Source: Humisphaera borealis (GTDB lineage Bacteria > Planctomycetota > Phycisphaerae > Tepidisphaerales > Tepidisphaeraceae). From it: a DNA stretch of 64,000 bases. This document shows positions 50,437 through 59,725 of the stretch, in pieces. Below the pieces are notes generated by a model. That model was given only the letters and a program-made list of their open reading frames with translations. It had not been told where the DNA came from and ran no database searches. How positions within the stretch are numbered: position 1 is the first letter of the stretch; every line of letters begins with the position of its first letter. The stretch covers positions 3,224,001 to 3,288,000 of the forward strand of contig NZ_CP063458.1 of assembly GCF_015169395.1 (NCBI RefSeq), given 5' to 3'. Position numbers and translations under genes: made by a program.

Positions 50437-51652
50437 ACGGCATCGGCCCCACCGCCAGCGCGTCGAGCATCCCAACCGCCCCGGTTGATCCTGTTGCGAG
50501 ACCGTATCTCACCGCCTGTGACGCCGGGGTCTCGCCGCAGGCGATGGACGCCCACGTCGCACTGTTACATTCGAACTGCGGCGACTGGTCCGATGGCGTG
50601 ACCGTCATTCGGCCGTCGGCGAGGTCGACCAGGAACTTGCCTGTGTCGCCTTCGACCTCGTGCACCGCCACCACCGCCCGGCCGCGCTGGTCGGGGGGCA
50701 GCGCTACCATCGATTCCAGGAACGCCTTGTGGTCGAGGATGCGCATCATCATGCGCGTCTGCATGCGGCACTCGGCGGCGGCGTGGGGGACGATGCGGTG
50801 CGGGACCTGTGATTCCTTCAGCAGCCGTTGCAGCGGCAGATCGACCGGCAGCAGCATGTGGCAGGTGGCGTACTGGTCCTTGAGGCTGCCGAGCATACGC
50901 AGGATTCTCAATAGTGCGGGCGCGTCTTCGTAGCCCAGCTCTTCAACAACCAGTTGCCAGCGGCCGTCGGGGCGGACGACCGTTTCGAAATAGACGTAAC
51001 CGCGAATCGGGCCATTGGATTCGGGGCGGTCGACGAAAAAATGCCCGTCTTCGAACTGGCCGATCAGGTTGATCCAACTTTCTTTCGTCCGCTTGATGTC
51101 GCACTGACCGCGGCAGACCTGCTTTTGGCGGCAGACGGCGAGGGCTTCCAGATCCGTCGAGCGGTAGTGTCGCAGGCCGTCGGTATCGCCGGCGGGCAGC
51201 AGCGGCGTGGGGATGACCCAGTCGTGCCGGCGTTCGACGACGCCGTAGCCGAACCGCTCGTAGAACGAGTTTCGAAAGGGCATGAGCGCTGAGACCGACT
51301 GGTTCCGCTCCCGGGCCCGACGGAGCGTTTCGTTCATGATCCGCGTGGCGATGCCCGGCTGATCGGCCGAGCCGCCCCGGCGGTGCGAGCGGATCGTGCC
51401 CACATACGCCACCCCCTGGCACCAGGCCGCCCCGCCGCGCACCCAGGTGGTCAGCGACAGGCTGGTGGAGGTGCCGACGGGTTCGCCGTCGAGCTCGGCC
51501 AGGAGGAAGTCGCCGGCCTTGACGCGGGGATCGGTGCGAATGCGTTCCTGGAAGCGTGGAAGATCCTTGGACGCCGGCGCGTAGGCCCGCATTCGCGTCA
51601 CGGCGACGCGGTCGCGTTCATCGTCTTCGACCCAGCGGAACGTCAGAGGCAT
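50417..51652 (-). CDS. Eis-like GNAT acetyltransferase
   Basis: A 411-residue protein whose length and plan match the Eis family: an N-terminal GNAT domain (about 1-150), a second GNAT-like domain (about 150-290) and a C-terminal sterol-carrier-like domain (about 300-411). The acetyl-CoA loop region IRSHRRGGSADQPGIATRIM shows the Arg/Gly-x-Gly type sequence, and LMPFRNSFYERFGYGVVERR is the characteristic Eis segment. Family members acetylate amines, including aminoglycosides, and lysines of proteins; the substrate here is unknown. The start at ATG 51652 is likely but the ribosome site is weak. Confidence 0.87.
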   Translation of the reverse strand: MPLTFRWVEDDERDRVAVTRMRAYAPASKDLPRFQERIRTDPRVKAGDFLLAELDGEPVGTSTSLSLTTWVRGGAAWCQGVAYVGTIRSHRRGGSADQPGIATRIMNETLRRARERNQSVSALMPFRNSFYERFGYGVVERRHDWVIPTPLLPAGDTDGLRHYRSTDLEALAVCRQKQVCRGQCDIKRTKESWINLIGQFEDGHFFVDRPESNGPIRGYVYFETVVRPDGRWQLVVEELGYEDAPALLRILRMLGSLKDQYATCHMLLPVDLPLQRLLKESQVPHRIVPHAAAECRMQTRMMMRILDHKAFLESMVALPPDQRGRAVVAVHEVEGDTGKFLVDLADGRMTVTPSDQSPQFECNSATWASIACGETPASQAVRYGLATGSTGAVGMLDALAVGPMPFTSEAF

Positions 51653-51806
51653 AAGAGTAAGGATGAAAGCAGAAGCTCGAAGGATGAACAAGAGGCCAAT
51701 GAACAACGAGCCCATGGCACGACCGGGATCGCGGCGCGCGTCCCCACATCTCTACTTCGGCCGTCCGGGCGTGGAACTTCGGACGGGAGGGAAGAATGAA
51801 TGACGA

Positions 51807-51866
51807 ATGAAGAATGAAGAACGGGGAATGGCTCAGGCGTCATTCCCTGTTCTTCATTCTTCATTC
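51807..51866. repeat. Inverted heptad repeat (AATGAAG family)
   Basis: Arms 51807-51831 and 51842-51866 are complementary at 24 of 25 positions around a 10-nt loop. Each arm is built of 7-bp units (AATGAAG, AATGAAG, AACGGGG, AATG), and further copies trail on both sides. It lies between the Eis-like gene start and the UxaE-like stop, so it would form the 3' end of the latter's mRNA. Confidence 0.88.
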
Positions 51867-51924
51867 TTGATTCTTCATTGCGTTGGATGCGGCAACCAAC
51901 TCGCCACGGCTGGAAGTGCTCGTC

Positions 51925-53217
51925 CTACATGCCATCATTCAGCGCTTCCAGGTGCTTGGCGAAGTGCTCCGAAAGCACTTCTTCGTACGTCGCCGGGTGG
52001 CCGGTGAGAACACCGAAAACTTCGCCCTTGAGGGTCGGGTCGGTCAGAACCGAGCCAAACGTGCAGTGCAGGATCTGGCGGCCCGGCTCGGTGAAACCGA
52101 GACCCGCCGGCGTCTGGCTCCAGATGCCGAGATAAATCTGTTCCAGCTTGCGGGCGTCTGCCACATCGCTCTGTGGCGGGGCGCTGTCGAGGGTCGCCGA
52201 GACGTGGTAGGTCGCTTTGTCGGTGTCGTATCGGCCGCGGCTGAAATCGATGATCTTGCGGAACAGCCGTTCATCGTGCCGGGCGACGACGCGGAGGGCC
52301 TCAAGGTAGCTGGTGCCGGCGGTCTTCACGTGGAACTTGCCCTTGGTCGCCCGCGCCAGCGGCGCGTAGATGCTCAACTTATCGGACCCCGAGTGCAGGC
52401 TGAGCTTGTACGGGCCGAGCAGTTCGGCGATCGCCGCGTGATCGGCGACCGACTTTTCGAACAACGCCACTTCACCCTTGTAATCGACGCCCTTCTCCAG
52501 TTCGCCGATAAACCGGGGCGCGAGGCTGACCAGCTTCAGGCCGGCCTTGAGCATCTGGTCGGCGATGATGTAGTGCTCGGCGAGCGTCGTCGGCTGGGGG
52601 GTTTCGTCCACGGACAGCTCGATCTCGTGCGGCTGACCGAGCTTGGCGGTCGTCGCGGCGATGTGCTTGCCGAGGTCGATCGCCAGCTTGATAGCCCGGC
52701 CGTACTTAACCGCCGCACGCTTGCAGGCGACTTCGCTGAGGCTGATGCGGGTACCGTTGGGCAGCGTGACCGATTTATCCTGATACTGCGTGATCCAGGG
52801 GATCTGCGGCCCGACAGTCGAGAACTTGCTTACGAGCACGTCCGGCGCGTAGCTGTCGGCCTGCTCGTCCACTTCCGCCGAGGGGTCGATGGTAAAGAAG
52901 GTAAAGCCGGCGGCGGCGGTGCGCTCAATGTCCTGAGGGGTCTTGAGGTGGTCGGCATCGGCACCGTGAACCCCGAAGAACTTGGTCGCCGCCAGGGCCG
53001 CCAGGGCGTCGTTCATGACGCCATCGGGCGTGCGGTTGGTACGGCCCATTTCGCGGATCGACTGCTGGGCGAAGATCGGCTGGATCGAACCGCCCGCCCG
53101 GCGGAGCGCCGCGACATGGCCCGGCGTTGCCAGGCCGGTGCGATCACCGAAGCCGAAGCTCGGCGCCATGCCCAGGAGAGACGCTTTCTGCACGCTGTTG
53201 GAGAGGGTCGCGGTCAT
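51925..53217 (-). CDS. uxaE: UxaE-type tagaturonate epimerase
   Basis: A 430-residue TIM-barrel-like enzyme of the tagaturonate epimerase family, which converts D-tagaturonate to D-fructuronate in hexuronate catabolism. Segments I associate with the family are FGFGDRTGLATPGHVAAL at the start, ATKFFGVHGADADHLKTPQD, IELSVDETPQPTTLAEH, and LSLHSGSDKLSIYAPLARA, which carries the His and Asp of the metal site, then HVKTAGTSYLEALR. Length fits. ATG 53217 is taken; GTG two codons upstream is possible. With the PL10 pectate lyase at 29.7 kb it suggests galacturonate use. Confidence 0.85.
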   Translation of the reverse strand: MTATLSNSVQKASLLGMAPSFGFGDRTGLATPGHVAALRRAGGSIQPIFAQQSIREMGRTNRTPDGVMNDALAALAATKFFGVHGADADHLKTPQDIERTAAAGFTFFTIDPSAEVDEQADSYAPDVLVSKFSTVGPQIPWITQYQDKSVTLPNGTRISLSEVACKRAAVKYGRAIKLAIDLGKHIAATTAKLGQPHEIELSVDETPQPTTLAEHYIIADQMLKAGLKLVSLAPRFIGELEKGVDYKGEVALFEKSVADHAAIAELLGPYKLSLHSGSDKLSIYAPLARATKGKFHVKTAGTSYLEALRVVARHDERLFRKIIDFSRGRYDTDKATYHVSATLDSAPPQSDVADARKLEQIYLGIWSQTPAGLGFTEPGRQILHCTFGSVLTDPTLKGEVFGVLTGHPATYEEVLSEHFAKHLEALNDGM

Positions 53218-53410
53218 GGACACAGTCTAGAGGCTGCCGCCAGACAGGGGAAGGAAATGGCCCCCTTACTGTCGCGAGTTGAACATCCGGGAAGGAAATT
53301 GACGTGGCTTCAGAGAGCAGTTCCGGCCGCCTCGCTTCCGCCAATCGGTCCGCCCGCGGGCCAAAACGGTCTCTTTGGTGACGGGTCCTCGATATTCGCG
53401 CATTCGCAGC

Positions 53411-53472
53411 CTGGGACCGCCAAGCGCTTGCTCGGCATGTCGAAGAGCCGAGCAGGCGCTCGGCGGTCCCAG
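53411..53472. repeat. Inverted repeat CTGGGACCGCC family
   Basis: Arms 53411-53436 and 53447-53472 form a 26-bp stem, complementary except at two positions that can form G-U pairs, around a 10-nt loop. It lies in the 384-bp gap between the uxaE start and the ECF sigma gene; I see no gene in the rest of the gap. The words GCGGTCCCAG and GCCGAGC look like those of dispersed extragenic repeats I recall from planctomycete and verrucomicrobial genomes. Confidence 0.85.
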
Positions 53473-53601
53473 GACGCAAAACTTGCCCAATCCGCCCGGC
53501 CCGTAAACAACAGACCAGAAGAAAGACTGCCTGAGGATTTTTCTTGTCCGGTTTTCCGTCCTCGTGTGGGATAGGAGCGGCAGGAGAAAACTCCGCCGAC
53601 G

Positions 53602-54147
53602 ATGAAACTATCGGAAGCCAAGGCAGCACAAGCATTTCTGGCCCATCACGGGTTCGTGAAGGGGCTGGCGCTCCGTCACGCGCCCCTGCCAGGCATCGCC
53701 GACGACATCCTTCAGCAGGTTTTTGTCGAGTTCCTTGCCAAAGCCGACCAGTGGGATCTCGATCGCGACGTTAAACCGTTACTCGCGACCATGACGCGTA
53801 CCGTTGCGCTGCGACACTGGCGTGACAAAACCCGCGACATGCCTGAGGTGGTGCAGAAGCTCGCCGAGCATGTGCGAATGCTGGCCGAAGAGCGGTCTGC
53901 CGCGCCAAGGTACGCCGATGAGATCGCTGTCCTTCGAAGCTGCGTCGAGAAGCTGCCGGACAAGAGCCGGGCGCTGATCGACCTCTATTACTACGACGAC
54001 ATCTCAACCCCGCAGATCGCCGACCGCCTCGGAATGAAGGCCGACACCGTCTGCCGGGCGATGGGACGGCTGCGGGAGAAGCTTCGGGAGTGCATCGACC
54101 GCGGGCTGAAGTCCGCCCTTCCGGAAGGCGGGGTGGCCCATGGATGA
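53602..54147 (+). CDS. ECF-type RNA polymerase sigma factor
   Basis: A 181-residue sigma-70-family regulator of the Rhodopirellula/Verrucomicrobium ECF group. Region 2 lies at about 10-80 (GIADDILQQVFVEFLAKADQ, then LATMTRTVALRHWRDKTRD) and region 4 at about 105-165 (LPDKSRALIDLYYYDDISTP, then the helix-turn-helix IADRLGMKADTVCRAMGRLR). It directs RNA polymerase to a small regulon. Its 3' end overlaps the next gene by 8 bp, and that gene encodes a FecR-like membrane protein, the usual partner arrangement in which the partner controls sigma activity. Confidence 0.92.
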   Translation: MKLSEAKAAQAFLAHHGFVKGLALRHAPLPGIADDILQQVFVEFLAKADQWDLDRDVKPLLATMTRTVALRHWRDKTRDMPEVVQKLAEHVRMLAEERSAAPRYADEIAVLRSCVEKLPDKSRALIDLYYYDDISTPQIADRLGMKADTVCRAMGRLREKLRECIDRGLKSALPEGGVAHG

Positions 54148-55849
54148 CCGCGACGACCTCGACCTGCTCATCGAACAGTATCTGTCCGGCAAGCTGACGG
54201 ATGCCGAAGCCGCTGCGCTGCTGTCGCGGCTCGACCGTGATCCGTCGGCCGGACATCGGCTGCTGGACCAGTTGCACCTCGACACGATGCTGCACGAGGT
54301 CGCCGACACGCCGAGCCATGCCGTCGTGCCCGAGCCTTCGCCTGCGGATCATGGCATGGGCGTGTTGCCCCTGTTGAACCACGGGCGGGACGACCGTGCC
54401 ACGGTCTACCGCCGACCCCTGCACCGATGGGTTGCCGTTGCGGCATCGCTTCTGGTCGTGATCGGTGTGACCTGGTGGGCCATCCGCACGCCTTCCAGGT
54501 CCAACCAGGCCGCCTTGCCCTCAAACCCGGCCACCCAGCCCGCCGAGGCGATCACGGCATCAATCGCCGTTTTGACCCGAACGGTCGATGCTCGCTGGCG
54601 TGTCGAGCACGAAGCAACGGAACAGGGTTCAGCCCCCGCCGCCCCGCCTCGGGTGGGCACCGCGCTGGAACCCGGCTGGCTGCGGCTCGACGCCGGTCTG
54701 GCGCAGATCGAGTTCTTCAACGGCGCACAGGTCGTGCTGGAAGGCCCCGCCGAGTTGCAACTGGTCTCGGCGTCTGAAGCGTTCTGCCTTTCCGGAAAGC
54801 TGCGGGCGGAAGTCCCCATGCAGGCCCGCGGGTTTCGCATCACCACGCCGCAGATCAATGTGGTCGATCGCGGGACATCATTCGGCGTTGAAGTCTCACA
54901 GGCGTCGGCGAACGTGCATGTCTTCAAGGGCTTGGTCGAACTGCACGACCGGCAGGAAACAAGCTCGGTCCCACCAGCAGCCGTCACCCCGGCGATGCGC
55001 GACCTGACCGCAGGCCAGGCGGCCTCGGTCGATCAGGCCGGCAGCATCCGCCGGCTGGCCGCCGACGCGACGGCGTTCGCGACGCCGGACGACATCGACC
55101 GCCGGCTCAACGAATCACATCGCCGCTGGCTCGTCCGCTGGCAGGACGCGAGCGTGTTCGCCAACGCCGACCCGTCCCTACTCGTCCGATTCGATTTCGA
55201 GAACGCCGGCCAGGCCGATCGCATTCTCACCAACGTCGCCGCCGGCGCGATGACCGATGCAGCAATCGTCGGGTGCGGCTGGTCGGAAGGGCGCTGGCCG
55301 GGCAAGGGCGCACTCGAATACCGCGGCGTCGGCGACCGGGTGCGGATCGAACTCCCCGGCGAGCTGCAATCGATCACCTTCGCCGCCTGGGTGCGGGTTC
55401 ACGGGCTGGATCGCAGCTTCAATTCGCTGTTCATGTCTGATGCGTTCGGCCCCGGGTCAACCCACTGGCAGATCCTTCGCGACGGCAGGGTTCGCCTGGG
55501 CATCGGCAGCGGCAAGCCACAAGACACCGACAGCCCGCTCGTCTTCACGCCCGAACGACTCGGCCAATGGATCCACCTGGCGGTGGTCTACGACGCCGAT
55601 GCAAAACAGATCACCCATTACGTTGACGGCCGAGCGGTCAGCCGGTCTTCCATCCAGCCGCGCAAGCTGACCATCGGCCGAGCGGAGCTGGGCAACTGGA
55701 ACCCGGCAACGCGTGCCGACGGCGCGGCGATCCGCCATTTCAGTGGCCGGATCGACGAGTTCTCGGCGTACGCCCGAGCCTTGGCCGACGAGGAAATCGC
55801 GGCGATGTACGCGGTCGGCGCGGGGCTGACCGAAACGGCCTCGCCCTGA
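54140..55849 (+). CDS. FecR-like membrane protein with LamG domain
   Basis: A 569-residue single-pass membrane protein. The cytoplasmic N-terminus (about 1-90) is acidic and helical, with LIEQYLSGKLTDAEAAALLS as in anti-sigma-type zinc-less domains. A transmembrane helix follows (WVAVAASLLVVIGVTWWAI, about 96-114). The FecR domain is at about 140-310 (WLRLDAGLAQIEFFNGAQVV, then TTPQINVVDRGTSFGVEV). The C-terminus (about 345-560) is a concanavalin-like LamG domain (SITFAAWVRVHGLDRSFNSL, then GRIDEFSAYARALADEEIAA), likely to bind sugars or proteins outside the membrane. It overlaps the sigma gene by 8 bp and should control it in response to an extracytoplasmic ligand. The gene after it starts 30 bp downstream. 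Confidence 0.9.
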   Translation: MDDRDDLDLLIEQYLSGKLTDAEAAALLSRLDRDPSAGHRLLDQLHLDTMLHEVADTPSHAVVPEPSPADHGMGVLPLLNHGRDDRATVYRRPLHRWVAVAASLLVVIGVTWWAIRTPSRSNQAALPSNPATQPAEAITASIAVLTRTVDARWRVEHEATEQGSAPAAPPRVGTALEPGWLRLDAGLAQIEFFNGAQVVLEGPAELQLVSASEAFCLSGKLRAEVPMQARGFRITTPQINVVDRGTSFGVEVSQASANVHVFKGLVELHDRQETSSVPPAAVTPAMRDLTAGQAASVDQAGSIRRLAADATAFATPDDIDRRLNESHRRWLVRWQDASVFANADPSLLVRFDFENAGQADRILTNVAAGAMTDAAIVGCGWSEGRWPGKGALEYRGVGDRVRIELPGELQSITFAAWVRVHGLDRSFNSLFMSDAFGPGSTHWQILRDGRVRLGIGSGKPQDTDSPLVFTPERLGQWIHLAVVYDADAKQITHYVDGRAVSRSSIQPRKLTIGRAELGNWNPATRADGAAIRHFSGRIDEFSAYARALADEEIAAMYAVGAGLTETASP

Positions 55850-55878
55850 TCGAGCAGGTTTTTTACTTCGAGGAAACT

Positions 55879-58800
55879 TTGAACCCGATTCGACGCAGAA
55901 AGACGATTGTCGGCGGCATTGCCGCATCGCTGGTGGCAGGCCTGCTCGTCAGCGGCTACGCCGCCGACGCGCCCAAGACGCCCGCCAAGCCCTCGGCCCC
56001 CAAGGCGGCCGCTCCCAAGCCGGGCGAAGCAGCCCCACCGCCGAAGGTTCCGCCCCTGGGCGGCGCGGCGGCGGAGTTTCTGACCGTTCCCCCGCGCCCG
56101 GCCAAGCCGCCGCTCCCGCCGAGCAAGCTGCCGCTGGAGTTCGTTAAGAACGAACGGGTCGCGTTCGTCGGCGCGTCGCTCGCCGAGCGCATGAACCTGA
56201 CCGGCAGCTTCGAAGCGATGCTCCACGCCCGGTTCCCCAAGCAGGAACTGGTCATCCGCAACTTTGCCCGTCCCGCCGACGAAGTGTCGATCCGCCAACG
56301 GTCCAGCGGCTACACCGGCCTGGGCGACCCGATCTACGCCTTCGGTGCCGACACCTACATCTGCTTCTTCGGGTTCAACGAATCGTTCGGCGGCCCGGCA
56401 GGAGTGGACAAGTTCAAGGCCGACTACGAATCGTTCATCGACACCTTCGGCGCCCAGTACCCGCGCGACGACACCGGCTCAAAGCCGCGCTTCGTCATCG
56501 TCACGCCTGCCGCGTTCGAAGCCAGCGGCAACCCGGATCTGCCGTCGGGCAAAACCGAAAACGACAATCTGCGCCTGTACGCCGAGGCCGCGGCGGAAGT
56601 GGCCAAGAAGCGCAATATCGCGTTCGTCGATCTCTTCGTCCCGACGCGCGCCGCGTTCGACGCGGAGCCCGGCCTTCAGTTCACCACCAACAGCGTGCAT
56701 CTCAATCACGCCGGCGATCTGAAAGTCGCGCAACTGCTCGACGTGGCGCTGTTCAACAGCCCTGGGCAGGCCGCGCCCGGCTCTCCGGCGTTCGAGCAGC
56801 TTCGTGCCGCAGTCGTCGACAAGGCGTGGACCAATCTCCAGGACTACCGGATGCTCAACGGCTGGTACGTCTTCGGCGGACGTCGAACGTTTGACACTGA
56901 TACCTTCCCCCGCGAGATCGCCAAGATCCGCAACATGGTCGCCGTCCGCGACCGGTACGTCTGGGACATCGCCCAGGGTAAGCAGGTCCCGCCGCAGCCG
57001 GACGACAGCAAGACCGGCGAACTGATCACCCCCGCGCCCGGCTTCGGCCGCTGGCCGAACAAGGAACCCAAGCAGCTCAAGTACCCGACGCCGGAGGAAA
57101 GCATCGCCACGATGCAGGTTCCCCCGGGTTATGAGGTACAGCTTGTCGCGTCCGAGCGCGAGTTCCCCGAGCTGACGAAGGTCAACCAGATCAACTTCGA
57201 CAACAAGGGCCGGCTATGGGCCTCCTGCATGCCGACCTACCCCCAGTGGAAGCCCGGCGACCCCAGGCCCAACGACAAGCTCGTCATCCTCAGCGACTTC
57301 GACGAAAAGGGAAAAGCCCGCAAGCACAAGGTCTTCTACGACAAGCTCATCTGCCCGACCGGCTTCGAGTTCTGGAACGGCGGCGTCATCGTCGTGGACG
57401 AGCCCCGCCTGCTCTGGCTCAAAGACACCAACAACGACGACGTCGCCGACCAGGTGGTCGAGCTGTCCGACGGCTGGGGCACCGACGACACCCACCACAC
57501 CATCGGCGCGTTCGAATGGTCGCCGGGCGGACTGCTGCACATGCTCGAAGGCGTCAGCATGAGCACCGCCGTCGAAACCCCGTGGGGCCCGCTGCGCAAG
57601 AGCGGCGCTCCAGGCTGCTACGTGCTCGATCCGCGCTCGCAGAAGATCCGGCACTTCGTCACGCCCGGTTACGGCAACCCCTGGTGCTACGTCTTTAACT
57701 GGTGGGGCCAGGGCATCGTCGGCGACGGCACCACGCCCCAGCAACACTGGGATACGCCGCTCAGCACCGCCCCGTATTCGGGACGCAAGGGCATGAACAC
57801 CGTCTTCGACGGCGAAGGCATGCGGCCGAACGTTGGCACCGAGTTCCTCTACACCCGTCAGTTCCCCGACAACATCCAGGGCAACTTCATCTTCGCCTGC
57901 GTCATCAACATGAACGGCCTGACCACGTTCGAGGTCCGCGACGACGGCGCCGGCTACAAGGGCAACCGCCGAAAGAAGCCCGGTCCCGACGGCAAGCCCG
58001 CCGCCGACGACCTGCTGTCGGCGAAGGACAACATGACGTTCCGCCCGACCGACCCGCAGATCGGGCCCGACGGCGCCCTCTACTTCGGCGACTGGTGCGC
58101 CGCCCTGATCGGCCACATGCAGTACTCGCAGCGCGACCCCGGCCGCGACAAGGCCCACGGCCGGGTCTTCCGCCTGGTCTACACGGGCAAGCCGCTGCTG
58201 ACCCCCGTCACGCAATTCGGCAAGCCGGTTCCGGAACTGCTCGAGCAGCTGAAGGAGTACGAACCCCGCACGCGCTACCGCGCCCGCCGCGAGCTGCGCG
58301 ACCGCCCCACGCCGGAAGTGCTCGCCGCGATCAAGAGCTGGGTGGCGAAACTCGACCCGGCCGACAAAGAGTTCGACCGCCTGCGGCTCGAAGCGCTCTG
58401 GGTCCAGCAGGGTCACCACGCGGTGGACCCGGCGTTCCTGAAGGAAGTCCTGCGAGCCAAAACCCCCGAAGCCCGCGCCGGCGCCACCCGCGTGCTGGCC
58501 GACGAGTGGGAACGCATCCCCAACGCCATGGAACTGATCGCCCCGCAGGCTTCTGACGAGTTCGCCCGGACGCGCGTCGAAGCGATCCGCGCCCTGAGCT
58601 TCGTTCGCACCAAGGCGTCGGTCGAGACAATCCTGAAGGCCGCCGCCCTGCCGCGCGACTACTGGATCGACTACACCCTGCAGATGTCGCTGGGCGCGCT
58701 CGACCCGGTCTGGAAGCCGGAGTTCGCCGCAAAGACCATCGCCCAGGACAACCCCAAGGGCTTGGAACTGCTGACCGAACTTGAGGCGCTTTCAAAGCCG

Positions 58801-59337
58801 TCGGGGGCGGCGACGGCGGCGATCAAGAAGTTCCTGTCCGATCCGGAAATGCCTCAGAAACAGCGCGACGCCATCCACGCCGAGATCGCCAAGGCCAAGG
58901 GCAATGCCGACAACGGCAAGGCCGTCTTCCGCCGGGTCTGCTCATCGTGTCATAAGGCGTTGAACGAAGGCGTCGACTACGGCCCGGACATGACCGGCGT
59001 CGCCACCCGGCTCAAGAAGCCGGAACTGGTCGAGTCGATCCTCGAACCCAACGCCAAGCTCGACCCCAAGTACGCCACGACCAACGTGGACACCAAGGAA
59101 GGCGACTCCTACACCGGGTTCATCGTGTCGGAGACGCCGGAGGTGCTGACGCTCCGCATCGGCGGTGGCGTGAACCAGCCGATCAAGAAGTCCGACATCG
59201 CCAAGAAGGTGACGCTCAAGCAAAGCAGCATGCCCGAAGGCTTGGCCGCCGGGATGAGTGCCGAGGAGTTCATCGACCTGGTCGAGTTCCTGGCCTCCCA
59301 GAAGCAGGGAGCGCCAAAACCGCCAGCCAAGAAGTAG
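55879..59337 (+). CDS. Secreted SGNH hydrolase / PVC-type heme propeller / cytochrome c protein
   Basis: An 1152-residue exported protein starting at TTG 55879, with GAGGA 5 nt upstream and a signal peptide (MNPIRRRKTIVGGIAASLVA). A Pro/Ala/Lys-rich linker (about 30-85) leads to an SGNH/GDSL domain (about 90-300: VAFVGASLAERM, CFFGFNESF and SVHLNHAG for Ser, Asn and His). Next is a PVC-type six-bladed propeller (about 410-770, VPPGYEVQLVASEREFPELT), then HEAT-like helices (about 780-990) and a C-terminal cytochrome c with CSSCH (Cys1021, Cys1024, His1025) and the axial-Met region PDMTG. It follows the sigma/FecR pair by 29 bp and may belong to that regulon. The enzyme's substrate is unknown; heme suggests a redox role in the periplasm. 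The next gene is a paralogue. Confidence 0.88.
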   Translation: MNPIRRRKTIVGGIAASLVAGLLVSGYAADAPKTPAKPSAPKAAAPKPGEAAPPPKVPPLGGAAAEFLTVPPRPAKPPLPPSKLPLEFVKNERVAFVGASLAERMNLTGSFEAMLHARFPKQELVIRNFARPADEVSIRQRSSGYTGLGDPIYAFGADTYICFFGFNESFGGPAGVDKFKADYESFIDTFGAQYPRDDTGSKPRFVIVTPAAFEASGNPDLPSGKTENDNLRLYAEAAAEVAKKRNIAFVDLFVPTRAAFDAEPGLQFTTNSVHLNHAGDLKVAQLLDVALFNSPGQAAPGSPAFEQLRAAVVDKAWTNLQDYRMLNGWYVFGGRRTFDTDTFPREIAKIRNMVAVRDRYVWDIAQGKQVPPQPDDSKTGELITPAPGFGRWPNKEPKQLKYPTPEESIATMQVPPGYEVQLVASEREFPELTKVNQINFDNKGRLWASCMPTYPQWKPGDPRPNDKLVILSDFDEKGKARKHKVFYDKLICPTGFEFWNGGVIVVDEPRLLWLKDTNNDDVADQVVELSDGWGTDDTHHTIGAFEWSPGGLLHMLEGVSMSTAVETPWGPLRKSGAPGCYVLDPRSQKIRHFVTPGYGNPWCYVFNWWGQGIVGDGTTPQQHWDTPLSTAPYSGRKGMNTVFDGEGMRPNVGTEFLYTRQFPDNIQGNFIFACVINMNGLTTFEVRDDGAGYKGNRRKKPGPDGKPAADDLLSAKDNMTFRPTDPQIGPDGALYFGDWCAALIGHMQYSQRDPGRDKAHGRVFRLVYTGKPLLTPVTQFGKPVPELLEQLKEYEPRTRYRARRELRDRPTPEVLAAIKSWVAKLDPADKEFDRLRLEALWVQQGHHAVDPAFLKEVLRAKTPEARAGATRVLADEWERIPNAMELIAPQASDEFARTRVEAIRALSFVRTKASVETILKAAALPRDYWIDYTLQMSLGALDPVWKPEFAAKTIAQDNPKGLELLTELEALSKPSGAATAAIKKFLSDPEMPQKQRDAIHAEIAKAKGNADNGKAVFRRVCSSCHKALNEGVDYGPDMTGVATRLKKPELVESILEPNAKLDPKYATTNVDTKEGDSYTGFIVSETPEVLTLRIGGGVNQPIKKSDIAKKVTLKQSSMPEGLAAGMSAEEFIDLVEFLASQKQGAPKPPAKK

Positions 59338-59361
59338 TGGAGGCCGTGTCGGCCAAGACCC

Positions 59362-59620
59362 GGAGAACGCGAAGGCACGAAGAAGTCGCGAAGGTGTTTG
59401 CTCTGATAGCAAGCGACAGTCGCGCTCGAGCATCGCTGCTCCACGCCAGGAACGCCAGAAAGCCGAGGTAGCCAGGAAGGAACGGTGTTTCCTTGGCACC
59501 TCGGCTTCTTGGCGCTCTTGGCTTCTTGGCGCTCTTGGCACAAAGCCGCAAGCAATGGTAGACCGCAGACTCAGTTTCTTCGCGTTTCCTTCGTGCCTTC
59601 GCGCCTTCGCGTTCTCTTGG
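59362..59620. repeat. Nested inverted repeats between the two SGNH-propeller genes
   Basis: The 388-bp gap (59338-59725) is mostly repeat. Outer arms at about 59362-59394 (GAGAACGCGAAGGCACGAAG) and 59572-59617 (reading TTCGTGCCTTCGCGCCTTCG) are imperfect complements. Inner arms lie at about 59445-59484 (GCCAGGAACGCCAGAAAG) and 59491-59522. A 17-bp unit, CTTCTTGGCGCTCTTGG, is tandemly duplicated at 59505-59521 and 59522-59538. I see no gene here. Confidence 0.8.
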
Positions 59621-59725
59621 GTTTTGGTGGCGGCGCAACCGCCAGGCACCACCCAGCCAATGACAACAATGTCCTGCCGAACCCGGTAATCCAGTAGCAT
59701 TCGCATCAACCAACACAGGAGCCTC

